From Vicinamibacterales bacterium (GTDB taxonomy: Bacteria; Acidobacteriota; Vicinamibacteria; Vicinamibacterales; 2-12-FULL-66-21): a DNA stretch of 64,000 bases. Made by a program: the position numbers and the translations under genes. A model generated the notes under the pieces. The model saw only the letters and a program-made list of their open reading frames with translations, made no database searches and was not told where the DNA came from. Numbering within the stretch: the first letter of the stretch is position 1; each line of letters opens with the position of its first letter. Location: positions 93,272-157,271 of the forward strand of contig DASSPH010000077.1 of NCBI GenBank assembly GCA_035699745.1, in the 5' to 3' direction. Positions 46,656 through 56,235 of this stretch are shown one piece after another.

Positions 46656-47639
46656 TCAGCGAGGCGCGGACGGCTGATTGAACGAGGCGGCCGACTTGAC
46701 GATGAAGTTCGGGCGCGCCCGCGCGTTCTGCAGCGTCAGCCAGAGGTACTGCCCGGTGATCCCCAGACCCAGCGCGGTCAGCCCGCCGAAGAAGGTAATC
46801 ACGAGCATCAGCGGCGTGTAGCCGAGCACCGGAATGCGTCCCGCCAGCCATCCGATGAACACCGTGAGCCCGGCCACGATGGCGAGGCCGGTGCCGGCGG
46901 CGCCGAGGAGCAGCAGCAGCCGTGCCGGCAGGTCGGTGAACGAGAACACGCTGTCGAGCGCGTACCGCAGCTTGCGGCCGAACGTCCACGCGCTCCTGCC
47001 CTCGAGGCGGGCGCGCCGCTCGTACGGAACGAAGGCACGGCGGAACCCGAGCCAGAACAGCAGCGCGACCAGGTTCGTGTTGACCTCGCGCATGGCGACG
47101 AGGTGGTCGCGCACCTGGCGCGTGCAGCCGAACATGTCGACGCCGCCTTTCGGCATGTCGGGCACGACGTAACGGCGGTAGACGCGCCAGAAGCTCTCCG
47201 ACATGACGTGCGAGGTCCGCGGATCCGCACGGCTGATCCGATGGCCGAACACGACGTCCGCATCTCCACCGGCCAGCACCCGCTGAAACTCGGCGACGAG
47301 CTCGAGCGGCTCCTGCAGGTCCGCCGAGATGACGGCAAAGTGCTCGCCCCGGCCCGCCTGCAGACCTGCGGCGATCGCCGCGAACGACCCGAAGTTGCGA
47401 CTGAGCTCGAGGAGCTGCGTGCGGAGTCCCCACGCCGGCAGCCGTTCCTGCAGAATCCGCAGCGACGCATCGGGCGATCCGTCCACCACGAACACCACTT
47501 CCAGCGGCGCCGCGAACCTGGCCGCGAACGCCTCCAGCTCGCCGAACAGGCGCGGCAGATTCTCCTGGTTCCTGTAGACGGGAATGACCAGCGAAAGCAT
47601 CGGAGACGTGGAGCTGACCTCGGCGGCGATTATAGTCAC
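46656..47639 (-). CDS. GT2 glycosyltransferase, undecaprenyl-phosphate sugar transferase type (GtrB/ArnC-like)
   Basis: 327 residues from GTG at 47639. 'MLSLVIPVYRNQENLPRLFG', 'VVFVVDGSPDASLRILQERL', 'FAVISADLQEPLELVAEFQR' (ADLQ in place of DxD) and 'DMPKGGVDMFGCTRQVRDHL' are typical of GtrB/ArnC; two membrane helices at about 230-255 and 265-290 and a short cytosolic tail follow. It would attach a sugar to undecaprenyl phosphate for the GT-C protein encoded directly upstream, with which it overlaps by 4 bases. Last gene of the 54.7-46.7 kb operon. Confidence 0.87.
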   Translation of the reverse strand: MTIIAAEVSSTSPMLSLVIPVYRNQENLPRLFGELEAFAARFAAPLEVVFVVDGSPDASLRILQERLPAWGLRTQLLELSRNFGSFAAIAAGLQAGRGEHFAVISADLQEPLELVAEFQRVLAGGDADVVFGHRISRADPRTSHVMSESFWRVYRRYVVPDMPKGGVDMFGCTRQVRDHLVAMREVNTNLVALLFWLGFRRAFVPYERRARLEGRSAWTFGRKLRYALDSVFSFTDLPARLLLLLGAAGTGLAIVAGLTVFIGWLAGRIPVLGYTPLMLVITFFGGLTALGLGITGQYLWLTLQNARARPNFIVKSAASFNQPSAPR

Positions 47640-49375
47640 TTCGCCAGCGCCAGAATGCGGCCCTCGCTGTAATAGAAGATGCGGGGCGATCGGTCGAGCA
47701 CGGCGGCGGCGAGCGTGAGCGTCAGCCGCAGCGCCCGGCCGGACCGTTCACCGCGCAGATCACCCAGCGGCGTCGTCAGGGCGATCGGCCCGGCCTCCCG
47801 CAACGGCCGGTCGAAATGCCGCAGGTCGGCGGCGAACACGAGGTTGCCGCGATAGTCGGGCGCGGTGATCTCGATCGACGACGCATCCGTCCACCGCGCC
47901 ACGATCGCAGCGTCCTGCCGGACGACGCGGGCAAGGATCTGGAACGTCTCCGGCATGCATCCGCGCGGCAGCTCGAAGGTCTCGTAATAGAAGTGCGTGT
48001 ACACGCCGCGGATGGCGACCGGCGCGGTGAGAAAGATCACATCGCCGCCGCACGCCGGCGCGAGCGAGGCGTCGACGAGCGCCGATCCTTGCGCGGTCAG
48101 CCTGCCGGCCCAGTTCCAGTCGCGGACCTTCAACGCGATCTGGCCCGCCGACACGGCGACGAAGATCACGACGGCTGCGATCGCGCCCCTGCGCAGGGCG
48201 CCGCTGGTGTCGGCAAGCAGCACGCCGCAGAGCAGCGACACCGCAGCGGACGGCAGGTACAGGTAGCGAGCGCCTTCGGTGAGGGCGGAGATTGGAATCA
48301 GGGCTGCCAGCAGAAATCCGCCGAGAAACCACACGCGCCCGTCGTCGAGCAGCGTCCGCCAGGCGAGCGCGGCGACCGCGGCGAGCGCGATGGCGCCGCC
48401 GAGCCAGTACATCGCCGTTCCTGCGTCCTGATAGAACGGCGTGCGATCGAAGACGTCGAGGACCGGCGAGGCGAGATGAAAGAGCGCGAACCCGGCGACC
48501 GCCAGCTTGTCGGCCGCGAGCCCCGCGCCGCCGTTCGCAGCGGCGGCACCGGCGGCAAGCCCGACCGCGAGCAGCATCGCGCACGCCGCGATGGTGCGGC
48601 GCTCGCGCAGCCAGGCGCGGACGCGCAGCCATCGCCCGTCCGCCAGCAGCAGCAACAGCAGCAGCGCCGAGGCGAAGGCGGCGAGTTTGGGCAGCCGCGA
48701 GGCGCCGCCGATTGGCGAGACGCCGCCGCCAAGCGATCGCAGGACGGCATACGCCGCCAACGCCGCGAGCCACGGCGCAAGGCGACGGATGGTTTCGGCC
48801 GTCCCCGCGCGCCGCTGGAAGACCAGGTACGACGCGGCCGCGACCGGCAGGGCCACGGCGGACTCTTTCGAGAGCACCGCGAGTAGAAACAGCAGCGGCG
48901 GGACGACCGCTTGCGCGGCCCCTTCGCGGACCATCCACCAGAGCGCCGCCAGTGAAAAGAACGTGGCGAGCAGATCGAACCGCGCCGAGACCCACACCAC
49001 GGCTTCGTGGTTGGACGCGTGAAGGGCGAACAGCAGCGCGGCGGCGAATCCCGCCGGCGTCCCGGGCGCCAGCCGGACGCCGATGAGCAGCACGATCAGC
49101 GTGCTGGCGGCGTGCAGCAGCAGGTTGGTGAGATGGAACTGCCGCGGATCGGCGCCGGCGACCGCCCAGTCCGCCGCGTGCGCCAGGAAGCCGATCGGCC
49201 GGTAGTACTCGAAGAACTCGCCGCGGAAGAACCGACTGACGTCCGCGGGTCCCGTGAGGTCCCGCAGCCGATGCAGGATCATGAAGTCGTCCCCCACGAA
49301 CCCCGCGTGCAGCGCCGGCCAGTAGATCGCGGCCGTCGCGGCGGCGACGATCGCAGCGGCCGTCGCCGGCTTCAT
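47636..49375 (-). CDS. GT-C-like membrane protein
   Basis: 579 residues from ATG at 49375. The first loop 'FVGDDFMILHRLRDLTGPAD' and then 'EYYRPIGFLAHAADWAVAGA' and 'FHLTNLLLHAASTLIVLLIG' form the DDF...RP...HxxNxxLH pattern seen in a large class of bacterial membrane glycosyltransferase-like and TPR-linked proteins. 'DALLATFFSLAALW'-type loops and about eleven spans follow. The C-terminal 130 residues are soluble. A much longer frame to 51307 is an antisense-like shadow of upstream genes and not used. ATGA overlap upstream, GTGA overlap with the GT2 downstream. Substrate unknown. Confidence 0.78.
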   Translation of the reverse strand: MKPATAAAIVAAATAAIYWPALHAGFVGDDFMILHRLRDLTGPADVSRFFRGEFFEYYRPIGFLAHAADWAVAGADPRQFHLTNLLLHAASTLIVLLIGVRLAPGTPAGFAAALLFALHASNHEAVVWVSARFDLLATFFSLAALWWMVREGAAQAVVPPLLFLLAVLSKESAVALPVAAASYLVFQRRAGTAETIRRLAPWLAALAAYAVLRSLGGGVSPIGGASRLPKLAAFASALLLLLLLADGRWLRVRAWLRERRTIAACAMLLAVGLAAGAAAANGGAGLAADKLAVAGFALFHLASPVLDVFDRTPFYQDAGTAMYWLGGAIALAAVAALAWRTLLDDGRVWFLGGFLLAALIPISALTEGARYLYLPSAAVSLLCGVLLADTSGALRRGAIAAVVIFVAVSAGQIALKVRDWNWAGRLTAQGSALVDASLAPACGGDVIFLTAPVAIRGVYTHFYYETFELPRGCMPETFQILARVVRQDAAIVARWTDASSIEITAPDYRGNLVFAADLRHFDRPLREAGPIALTTPLGDLRGERSGRALRLTLTLAAAVLDRSPRIFYYSEGRILALAK

Positions 49376-50043
49376 GCGGATGGTTTCCGGCAGGCGACGT
49401 GATAGCCGCTGGTCATGATGCCGCGCTCGCGTCGGCGGCGCCGGCTGTCCCCGTACTCCGCGGTGATCAGGAAACCGAAGCGGCGGAACACCCGGGCGGC
49501 GATCAGCCAGAGCGCGCGGAGCGGCGTCCAGCGCAGCGTTTCGGCCTGCATCCCGAGGCGCTGCAGCAGCACGGCCACGGCGCCGATCGAGTCCGTCTCT
49601 TCGCGAAGCTCGACGATCTCGAACCGGCGCAGCAGATGCCGCAATCCGTACTTCGTGTAGCGGAAGTAATCGTGAGGCGTATCGTGCAGCGGGAAGAGGA
49701 ACCGCGTGGTGAGCAGCAGTTCCCCCCCGGGTTCGAGAACGCGGAACATCTCGTCGATCGCGCGCTGCGGCTCGGGCAGGTGTTCGAGGACCTCCGTGCA
49801 GAGCACCACCGCGACGGCGCCGTCGCGGATCCCCAGCGCCTGCGCGTCGCCGATGATGCGCACGCCCGCGCCGGGCTGGATGTCGAGGCCGACGCGCCGC
49901 GGAAACAGCGCCGCATATGGGCCGTTCTGCGCCCCGATGTCGAGCGTCAGGCGGGTCGAGGCGTGGTCGGCGATGAAGCGATCGAGCGTGATCCGCGTCA
50001 GCTTCGCTGACAGCCGGCGGCCCGTCCAGGAGACCAGCGACAT
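49372..50043 (-). CDS. Class I SAM-dependent methyltransferase
   Basis: 223 residues. 'RLTLDIGAQNGPYAALFPRR' followed by VGLDIQPGAGV gives motif I and the acidic SAM-ribose contact; 'VAVVLCTEVLEHLPEPQRAI' and 'DEMFRVLEPGGELLLTTRFL' are methyltransferase type 11 motifs. 'HDTPHDYFRYTKYGLRHLL' is typical of enzymes found in O-antigen and lipopolysaccharide loci. It probably methylates a sugar or lipid-linked glycan in this operon. 6 bases after the coiled-coil methyltransferase gene. Confidence 0.85.
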   Translation of the reverse strand: MSLVSWTGRRLSAKLTRITLDRFIADHASTRLTLDIGAQNGPYAALFPRRVGLDIQPGAGVRIIGDAQALGIRDGAVAVVLCTEVLEHLPEPQRAIDEMFRVLEPGGELLLTTRFLFPLHDTPHDYFRYTKYGLRHLLRRFEIVELREETDSIGAVAVLLQRLGMQAETLRWTPLRALWLIAARVFRRFGFLITAEYGDSRRRRRERGIMTSGYHVACRKPSA

Positions 50044-50049
50044 CCGCCG

Positions 50050-51489
50050 TCAGGCGTTGGTGCCCACGATCGCGTAGTCCATGAACGTGAACATCCGCGC
50101 GTTGAGCTTCTCGACGTTGCCGTTGAACGCTTCGACCAGGTCGGGCGCCGCGTCGGGCGCCGCAATCGGCTGCAGCCTGTCCTGCGGCGGCACCGGCGAG
50201 CGGTACTCGATGCGCGCCGCCGTGAAGCCGCTCGCCAGCACCAGGTAGCGCAGCGTCTCGGGATGCAGCGGCCAGGCATGCGTGATGTCGCGGATGTAGC
50301 TCTCGAAGAACGCCACCCAGCACGCCGGATTCAGCGTCTCGAGCACGATCGGCGCCCCAGGCCGCAGCTTGTGGTGGGCCAGCTCGAGGAACCTGAGCAG
50401 GTATTCCGGCCGGAGGTGTTCGACCACCTGCGCGGCGAACAGGCCGCCGAGCGACGCATCGGGCAGCGCGTCGAGGTACGACACGGCGTCTCCTTCGGCC
50501 ACGTCGAGTCCGCGCGCGCGGCAGACCTCCACCATTTCGTGATTGAGATCCAGCCCGCGCGCCGTGACGCCGCGATCCGCGAGCAGGTCGAGGAACTCCC
50601 CGCGCCCGCAGCCCACGTCGAGCACGTCGCTGGCGCTCGCGAAGTACGGCAGGTAGCTTTCCAGCCGCGCGCGGATCGTCTCCTGCGAGCCTCTGAACTG
50701 GTTCTCGAACCCGACGTACTTGTACGAATCGAGCTGGCGGCTCGCCTGCGGCACACCCGGCGTCGAGGGCGCGGGTCCCGGTTCGCTCGCACGCGCGGCA
50801 TCGCCCGGAGCTGCCATCAGCCGCTCGATTTCCCGTTTCGCCGCGAGCGCGGCCTGGTGCGCGACACCAGCCAGCGTTTGGATCTGATCCTGCACCGCCG
50901 CGAGATCCGCGAGCCGCGCCTCGATCCGCGCCTGCTGCGCCGCCATGGATTCCTGCCGCTTCGCGACGTCGTCCGCGAGCGCGTTGACGGCGGCGTTCAC
51001 CGTCAGCGCCCCGGCGCCGGTGTCGCGATCCTTGGTGTCGACGAACGGCGTGATCTGCTGCAGGTACAGCATCAAGCGCGCGCGGAACGCCTGCAGGTCG
51101 TCCATGTGCGCGTGCACGGCGTCGGCCGTGCCCGCCGCCACGTCGTGCGCGGCGCGGTGCGCCCGCACGTTGCGGTTGATGTGATCGACGACGATGGAGT
51201 TGAACGCCGCCTGCCTCTCGAGAGTGGGCGCGACCAGCCGCCAGACGAACGCTGCCAGCCGCCCCTTCAGGCCGCCGCGCACCGGCGGCGCGACCAGCAC
51301 GTCGCACGCCTGATTGAGCGGCGTGATCTGCTGCTCGTCGTAGTGCGGCGGCGGCGCCGGCAGCCGCGGCGTCCGCAGCGGGACCTGATCGAGCGCCGTG
51401 AGCGCGGTGTTGTAGCGGGCGTCCGCCTCGTCGCGCTCCCGCGCCAGCCGGCGGAGCGTGGCCTCGAGCGGTTCGTGCGGCTCGGTCAC
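50050..51489 (-). CDS. Coiled-coil plus SAM-dependent methyltransferase, chain-terminator-like
   Basis: 479 residues from GTG at 51489. The first 270 residues are helical, charged and Ala/Gln-rich with likely coiled coil ('AAQQARIEARLADLAAVQDQ'). About 290-470 is a class I methyltransferase: 'FRGSQETIRARLESYLPYFA', 'DVLDVGCGRGEFLDLLADRG', 'LNHEMVEVCRARGLDVAEGD' and 'AAQVVEHLRPEYLLRFLELA'. Proteins of this layout recall WbdD-type enzymes, in which a coiled coil measures O-antigen length and the methyltransferase caps the chain (family knowledge); no kinase domain is visible here. Combined with the Wzm/Wzt exporter at 1.7-4.2 kb, a capping role is attractive. GTGA overlap with the upstream gene. 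Confidence 0.82.
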   Translation of the reverse strand: MTEPHEPLEATLRRLARERDEADARYNTALTALDQVPLRTPRLPAPPPHYDEQQITPLNQACDVLVAPPVRGGLKGRLAAFVWRLVAPTLERQAAFNSIVVDHINRNVRAHRAAHDVAAGTADAVHAHMDDLQAFRARLMLYLQQITPFVDTKDRDTGAGALTVNAAVNALADDVAKRQESMAAQQARIEARLADLAAVQDQIQTLAGVAHQAALAAKREIERLMAAPGDAARASEPGPAPSTPGVPQASRQLDSYKYVGFENQFRGSQETIRARLESYLPYFASASDVLDVGCGRGEFLDLLADRGVTARGLDLNHEMVEVCRARGLDVAEGDAVSYLDALPDASLGGLFAAQVVEHLRPEYLLRFLELAHHKLRPGAPIVLETLNPACWVAFFESYIRDITHAWPLHPETLRYLVLASGFTAARIEYRSPVPPQDRLQPIAAPDAAPDLVEAFNGNVEKLNARMFTFMDYAIVGTNA

Positions 51490-52310
51490 CGGCGCGACGA
51501 CAGCGTCAGGACGAACGCCCCGACGGGAAGCTGGGCGGACATCTTGACCGGCACCCGCGCCGTGTCGGTCGAGAGCCACACTGACAGCGCGTTGGCGCCG
51601 GATTCGGGAGGCGGCGTGATCGACAGCCGCTGCGCCGCGACCTCCCCCTCGTTGGTCCTGACGGTCTCGGTGCCCCCGGCCTGGATCAGCACCTTGTAGC
51701 TGAGGCCGCCGTCACAGATCGGCATCGTCATCTTCTCGCCGGCCTGGAGCGGGATCGAGCGCAGCACGAACAGCGCGCCGAGCGGATCCTGCGCCGCCGG
51801 CGAAATGCCGACGCTCTTCTTCACCACGCTGCGGGTCTCGACCTGGTATTCGGCGCGCCGCGCGGGATGCTCGAACATCGTCGTCTTCATGCGGCGCCGC
51901 TTTCCCTCTTCGCTGTAGACCGAGCCGCGCTGCGGCAGGAGCGAGTAGACGTCCAGCAGCGTGTCGGCCTTGTAGTACAGCGAGTAGAGCTTCGAGAGCA
52001 GCGGCGTCGGCCGCCCTTCGGCGACGATGTAGTACGCCGTCGAGCCGTACGACGGCTTCTTCTCCGCGACGTGAATCGTCGCGCCGCCGGCGGTGAGGTA
52101 GGACGACCACGACACCTCGTAGCTCAGTTTCTCGCCTGCGGCGAAGGGGACCGGCTTTTCGCGCCGTGGAGCGGCGGACGGGCGCTGCGAGGCGGACGCG
52201 GGGACGGCGAGGACGATCGCGGCGAGGATTGCGCAGGCGGCGCCCAGCGAGCGCAGCCGCGCGAGCGTGTCCTGCTTGAGCACGTCGGGTGAGTATACCT
52301 TAGCGCTCAC
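51486..52310 (-). CDS. Exported DUF3108-family protein
   Basis: 274 residues from GTG at 52310 (GTGA overlap with thiG); a GTG at 52283 would give a shorter signal peptide and lies just after a TATACT hexamer. After the signal sequence ('[20 protein letters not shown]'), the body has the DUF3108 pattern: '[20 protein letters not shown]', '[20 protein letters not shown]', '[20 protein letters not shown]' and a final '[20 protein letters not shown]'. DUF3108 proteins are periplasmic or outer-membrane associated with unsettled function. Its place between thiG and two glycan methyltransferases gives little help. Confidence 0.8.
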   Translation of the reverse strand: MSAKVYSPDVLKQDTLARLRSLGAACAILAAIVLAVPASASQRPSAAPRREKPVPFAAGEKLSYEVSWSSYLTAGGATIHVAEKKPSYGSTAYYIVAEGRPTPLLSKLYSLYYKADTLLDVYSLLPQRGSVYSEEGKRRRMKTTMFEHPARRAEYQVETRSVVKKSVGISPAAQDPLGALFVLRSIPLQAGEKMTMPICDGGLSYKVLIQAGGTETVRTNEGEVAAQRLSITPPPESGANALSVWLSTDTARVPVKMSAQLPVGAFVLTLSSRR

Positions 52311-53089
52311 GCGCGGCTGGCGGCGATCGTCCCCTCGATCGGGCTGCTGGCCGACGCGTACGGCTTGCGCGGAATGCGGCCGGCGCGGAACGCCAGCCGG
52401 CCCGCCTCGACGCCGAGCCGCATCGCCCGGGCCATTGCCACCGGATCCCGCGCGAGCGCGATCGCCGTGTTCATCAGCACCGCGTCGGCGCCCAGTTCCA
52501 TCGCGAACGTCGCGTCGGACGCGGTGCCGACGCCGGCATCGACGATCACCGGCACGCCCGCCTGCTCCTTGATGATCCGGATGTTGTTGGGGTTCTGGAT
52601 GCCGAGCCCCGACCCGATCGGCGCCCCCAGCGGCATCACCGCGGCGGCCCCGGCGTCTTCCAGCTTCCGGCACATGACCGGATCGTCGTTCGTGTAGGGG
52701 AGGACGACGAAGCCTTCCTTCACGAGCACCCGCGTCGCTTCGAGCAGCGCCTCGTTGTCGGGAAACAGCGTCTTCTCGTCGCCGATCACCTCGAGCTTCA
52801 CCCAATGCGACAGGCCGACCTCGCGCCCCAGCCGCGCCGTGCGAATCGCGTCCTCGGCGGTGTAGCACGCCGCGGTGTTGGGCAGCAGGAAGTAGCGCTT
52901 GGGATCGATGTAGTCGAGCATCGACTCCTTGCTGCGGTCGGTGATGTTCACGCGCCGCACCGCCACCGTCACGACCTCGGCCCCCGACGCCGCATGCGCT
53001 TCCTGCATGATCTGATGCGACGGATACTTGCCCGTGCCGATCAGCAGCCTCGAGGTGAACTCCCGCCCGGCAATTTCAAAGCGATCCAT
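52307..53089 (-). CDS. thiG: Thiazole synthase
   Basis: 260 residues from ATG at 53089. Full-length match to ThiG: '[20 protein letters not shown]', '[10 protein letters not shown]', Schiff-base Lys98 in '[20 protein letters not shown]', '[20 protein letters not shown]' and '[20 protein letters not shown]'. It builds the thiazole phosphate moiety of thiamine from deoxyxylulose 5-phosphate, dehydroglycine or iminoglycine, and ThiS-thiocarboxylate. thiS is the preceding gene, separated only by an 8-bp tandem repeat. Other thiamine genes are not in the window; the flanking genes in the operon are for glycans. No THI-box is apparent. Confidence 0.96.
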   Translation of the reverse strand: MDRFEIAGREFTSRLLIGTGKYPSHQIMQEAHAASGAEVVTVAVRRVNITDRSKESMLDYIDPKRYFLLPNTAACYTAEDAIRTARLGREVGLSHWVKLEVIGDEKTLFPDNEALLEATRVLVKEGFVVLPYTNDDPVMCRKLEDAGAAAVMPLGAPIGSGLGIQNPNNIRIIKEQAGVPVIVDAGVGTASDATFAMELGADAVLMNTAIALARDPVAMARAMRLGVEAGRLAFRAGRIPRKPYASASSPIEGTIAASRA

Positions 53090-53095
53090 GGTCCC

Positions 53096-53167
53096 AGATT
53101 ACCGGATTTCCAAATTCCCGGATTTCCAAATTTCCAGATTTCCAAACTTCCAAATTTCCAGATTTCC
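53096..53167. repeat. Nine exact-length copies of an 8-bp tandem repeat between thiS and thiG
   Basis: Plus-strand units run AGATTACC, GGATTTCC, AAATTCCC, GGATTTCC, AAATTTCC, AGATTTCC, AAACTTCC, AAATTTCC, AGATTTCC with no gaps. On the coding (minus) strand the unit is GGAAAT(C/T)T, so the thiG leader is a ladder of GGAA ribosome-binding-like motifs. The array starts directly after the thiS stop (53168-53170) and ends 6 bases before the thiG ATG. It is far less GC-rich than the surroundings. Confidence 0.9.
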
Positions 53168-53365
53168 TCATCCGCCGCCGACGAAATTCACGATCTCGAT
53201 TTGATCGCCGGTCTCGATCGGCGTCGCGCTGTACGCGTCGCGCTTGACGACCACGAAGTTGCGCTCGACGGCGACCCGGCGCGGGTCGATGTCGAGGCGC
53301 GCCAGCAGGTCAGCAATGGTCGGCGCGTCGGTCTCGAAGGGATCCCCGTTGAGCGTGATGGTCAT
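53168..53365 (-). CDS. thiS: Sulfur-carrier protein ThiS
   Basis: 65 residues. A ubiquitin-like beta-grasp protein ending in the required Gly-Gly ('IEIVNFVGGG'), with 'MTITLNGDPFETDAPTIADL' at the N-terminus. The C-terminal Gly is adenylylated and thiocarboxylated, then donates sulfur to ThiG. Its ATG overlaps the stop of the upstream glycosyltransferase by 4 bases, so a vitamin gene is translationally coupled to a glycan gene. Confidence 0.95.
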   Translation of the reverse strand: MTITLNGDPFETDAPTIADLLARLDIDPRRVAVERNFVVVKRDAYSATPIETGDQIEIVNFVGGG

Positions 53366-54714
53366 ATCGGCGACGCGACTCCGAACGGTTCCAGCAGGGC
53401 GCGCAGTTTCCCGTCGCCGGCGGCTCGCAGATGCGCGGGCACGTCACCCGCCGCGCGTGGCTCGGAGACCTGCCGCCCGGCGCCCGCGCCGAGCATCCCG
53501 AACAGTGTCTCGTAGTCCTCGACCATCGCCGCGAGCGAGTGCTCGCGCTGCCACCACGCCTGCCCGTTCGATCCCAGTTCGGCGCGCAGGTTCGGGTCGA
53601 GCGCGAGCCGCCGCATCGCCATCCGCAGCGAGTGATCCTCGTCGAGGATGTCGATCGCGACCGTCACCGGACCCTGCGAGCCGGCCGCGGAGCGCGGGGT
53701 GCGGGAGGCGGAGAGCGGAGCGCGCGCGGCGGACGGCCGGACTGCCCAGGTGCGTGGATCCAGCGACGGCACGTCCGCGAGATGCGCCAGATCCGTGATG
53801 ATGGTCGGCACACCGGCGGCGAGCGCACGGAGCCAGGCGCCCGAAGTCTCGCCGGCCGACGGCCAGCGCAGATTCAGGCTCACGTCGCACGCGGCGAGAT
53901 GATCCGTCAGGTCCTGCTCCGGCAGGTAGCCGGTGACGAGCACGCGATCGGCGAGCCCGTGCGCCTCGATGGCGGCGTCGAGGTCGAAGTGCGCGGCGCG
54001 GGCCCCCGACAGGAGCAGCCGGGCCGACGCCGCGTACGGCACGACGGCGCGCAGCGCGCCGAGCACCTGGACGAGCCGCTTCTCCGGCGTGAGGCCGCCG
54101 AAGACGCCGAAGAGGACGTCGGTGTCGGCGATGCCATATCGCGCCCGCACCCGTGCCCGCGCGGCGCGCGCGGCGTCCGGCGCCACGAAGGCGCCGTGCC
54201 CCAGTCGTATCGAGACAGGCCTGCGGGACGCGAGACTCGGGACTGCGGACGCGGCCCCGTGCGTGGCGACGAGCAGCGCGGATTCGGTGAGCGCCCGGAT
54301 CATCGGCCACGCGTAGAAGAGACGCGAGTCGAGCCCGGCGACGGCCAGCTCGGCGGCGTCGCGCGGCGCGTCGGGATGGCTCCAGGCGAACTCGGCACGG
54401 TAGTCGTCGGGGCGCCGCTCCCTCAGCAGGAACGCGGCCCGCGCGTGGTGCAGGCACGTGTCGTGAAGGACGACCAGTCCCGGGTAGCGGAGCGCGTACG
54501 CCCACTCGTAGTCGTGGTGCGACGAGTTGCCGAACTGATAGACGATGAGGTCGTAGGGACGCCGGCGATGGGTCCAGGGAAAATCGTGCGCCGACTCGGC
54601 CGGATACGGGTGGATGTCGTGACCGCGGCCGCGGAGCGCCGCGACCAGCTCGGCGCTGCAGTCGGCGATGCCGGTGCGCACCGGCGGGAAGGGACTGAAC
54701 CACGCGATTCGCAT
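53362..54714 (-). CDS. GT1/GT4-type (GT-B) glycosyltransferase
   Basis: 450 residues from ATG at 54714. N-terminal 'MRIAWFSPFPPVRTGIADCS' is the usual start of GT4 transferases (PxxxGIadys). The C-terminal domain has 'VLFGVFGGLTPEKRLVQVLG', 'DRVLVTGYLPEQDLTDHLAA', 'CDVSLNLRWPSAGETSGAWL' and a UDP/GDP-sugar site with the E of GETSG. Between about 335 and 355 is a low-complexity stretch rich in Ser/Ala/Arg/Pro ('AARAPLSASRTPRSAAGS'), probably a small in-frame insertion. It heads the minus-strand operon continuing into thiS-thiG. The extended -10 lies 9 bases before the start. Confidence 0.85.
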   Translation of the reverse strand: MRIAWFSPFPPVRTGIADCSAELVAALRGRGHDIHPYPAESAHDFPWTHRRRPYDLIVYQFGNSSHHDYEWAYALRYPGLVVLHDTCLHHARAAFLLRERRPDDYRAEFAWSHPDAPRDAAELAVAGLDSRLFYAWPMIRALTESALLVATHGAASAVPSLASRRPVSIRLGHGAFVAPDAARAARARVRARYGIADTDVLFGVFGGLTPEKRLVQVLGALRAVVPYAASARLLLSGARAAHFDLDAAIEAHGLADRVLVTGYLPEQDLTDHLAACDVSLNLRWPSAGETSGAWLRALAAGVPTIITDLAHLADVPSLDPRTWAVRPSAARAPLSASRTPRSAAGSQGPVTVAIDILDEDHSLRMAMRRLALDPNLRAELGSNGQAWWQREHSLAAMVEDYETLFGMLGAGAGRQVSEPRAAGDVPAHLRAAGDGKLRALLEPFGVASPI

Positions 54715-54723
54715 GAAATGATT

Positions 54724-54732
54724 GTGATAGCA
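54724..54732 (-). promoter_or_regulatory. Extended -10 element for the GT4-thiSG operon
   Basis: On the minus strand TGC-TATCAC, with only 9 bases between hexamer and ATG (54714), again implying an almost leaderless transcript. I see no good -35. The rest of the 77-base divergent gap shows no clear promoter for nuoA. Confidence 0.35.
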
Positions 54733-54791
54733 TCCAAGGTTGAACGATTGAGAAAAACTTCACAAGCGCCCATGCGAAGCCGCTCGGTTAA

Positions 54792-55156
54792 ATGATGCCT
54801 CCCTGGCTGCCTATCCTTATTATGATCGGGCTCGGCGTCGGGTTCGCCGTGTTCAACATCGGCCTCGGCCGGCTGGTCGGCCCGAGGCGCCCCACGCCCG
54901 AGAAGCTCGCCCCCTACGAGTGCGGCATGCCGCCGGTGGGCGACGCGCGCGAGCGCCATCCGGTCAAGTTCTACCTGGTGGCCATGATCTTCCTGCTGTT
55001 CGACATCGAAATCGCCTTCCTGTATCCCTGGGCGATGGCGCTGCGCGAGCTGCGCTGGACCGGGTTCCTCCAGCTGATCCTGTTCTTCGCGATCCTGCTG
55101 GCCGGCTACATCTACGTCTGGCGCAAGGGCGTGTTCGATTGGGGACATGAAAGCCG

Positions 55157-55160
<4 letters not shown>
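54792..55160 (+). CDS. nuoA: NADH-quinone oxidoreductase subunit A
   Basis: 122 residues (ATG 54792 or 54795). Three membrane helices and the conserved loop '[20 protein letters not shown]' followed by [17 protein letters not shown], typical of NuoA/ND3 with the loop Cys and the acidic residues of helix 2. A membrane-arm subunit next to the quinone channel of Complex I. First gene of nuoABC-gmhA-DEFHJKL; 4-base overlap with nuoB. Confidence 0.95.
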
Positions 55161-55665
<505 letters not shown>

Positions 55666-55669
<4 letters not shown>

Positions 55670-56235
55670 CTACGCCTGAGATCATCGAGGCCCTTCGCGG
55701 CTCGGTGCCCGACGGAGCGGTCGAACCCTACGCCGCCGCGGACGGGATGCCGGCGATCTACGTCGCGCGCGAGCACCTGACGGAGGTCGCCTTCGCGCTG
55801 CGCGATCTGCCCGCGCTGCAGTTCACCTTCGCCGCCGACATCACCGGCGTGGACCTGTTCCCGCGCGAGCCCCGCTTCGAGGTCATGGTGCATCTCGTCT
55901 CGCTCGGGGTGCCCGGCTTCGGCGACACGCCGAAGCGGCTGCGGATGAAGGTCCGGGTGCCCGGCGGCGATCCGCGCCTGCCGACGATCTCGGGCGTGTG
56001 GAAGTCGATGAACTGGGGGGAGCGCGAGGTCTACGACCTGTTCGGGATCCATTTCGATGGCCACCCCGACCTGCGGCGGATTCTGATGCCCGAGGACTGG
56101 GAGGGGCATCCGGCGCGGAAGGACTATCCCGTCCAGATCAAGATGACGCCGAAGGTCTACGAGCCGCTGCAGCTGACGCCGGAGCAGTTCGCGGCCAACC
56201 TGCGCGCGAATCGCGACCGGGCGCGGGGAGGCTGA
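55666..56235 (+). CDS. nuoC: NADH-quinone oxidoreductase subunit C
   Basis: 189 residues from ATG at 55666. The 30-kDa subunit motif is clear: '[20 protein letters not shown]' followed by [28 protein letters not shown] peripheral-arm scaffold that contacts NuoD. NuoC and NuoD are separate genes. The stop is followed immediately by the GTG of gmhA, with no bases between. Confidence 0.95.

Noticed and set aside
53096..53167. 8-bp array as a small CRISPR-like element
   Set aside because: Units are contiguous with no spacers, and there are no cas genes.
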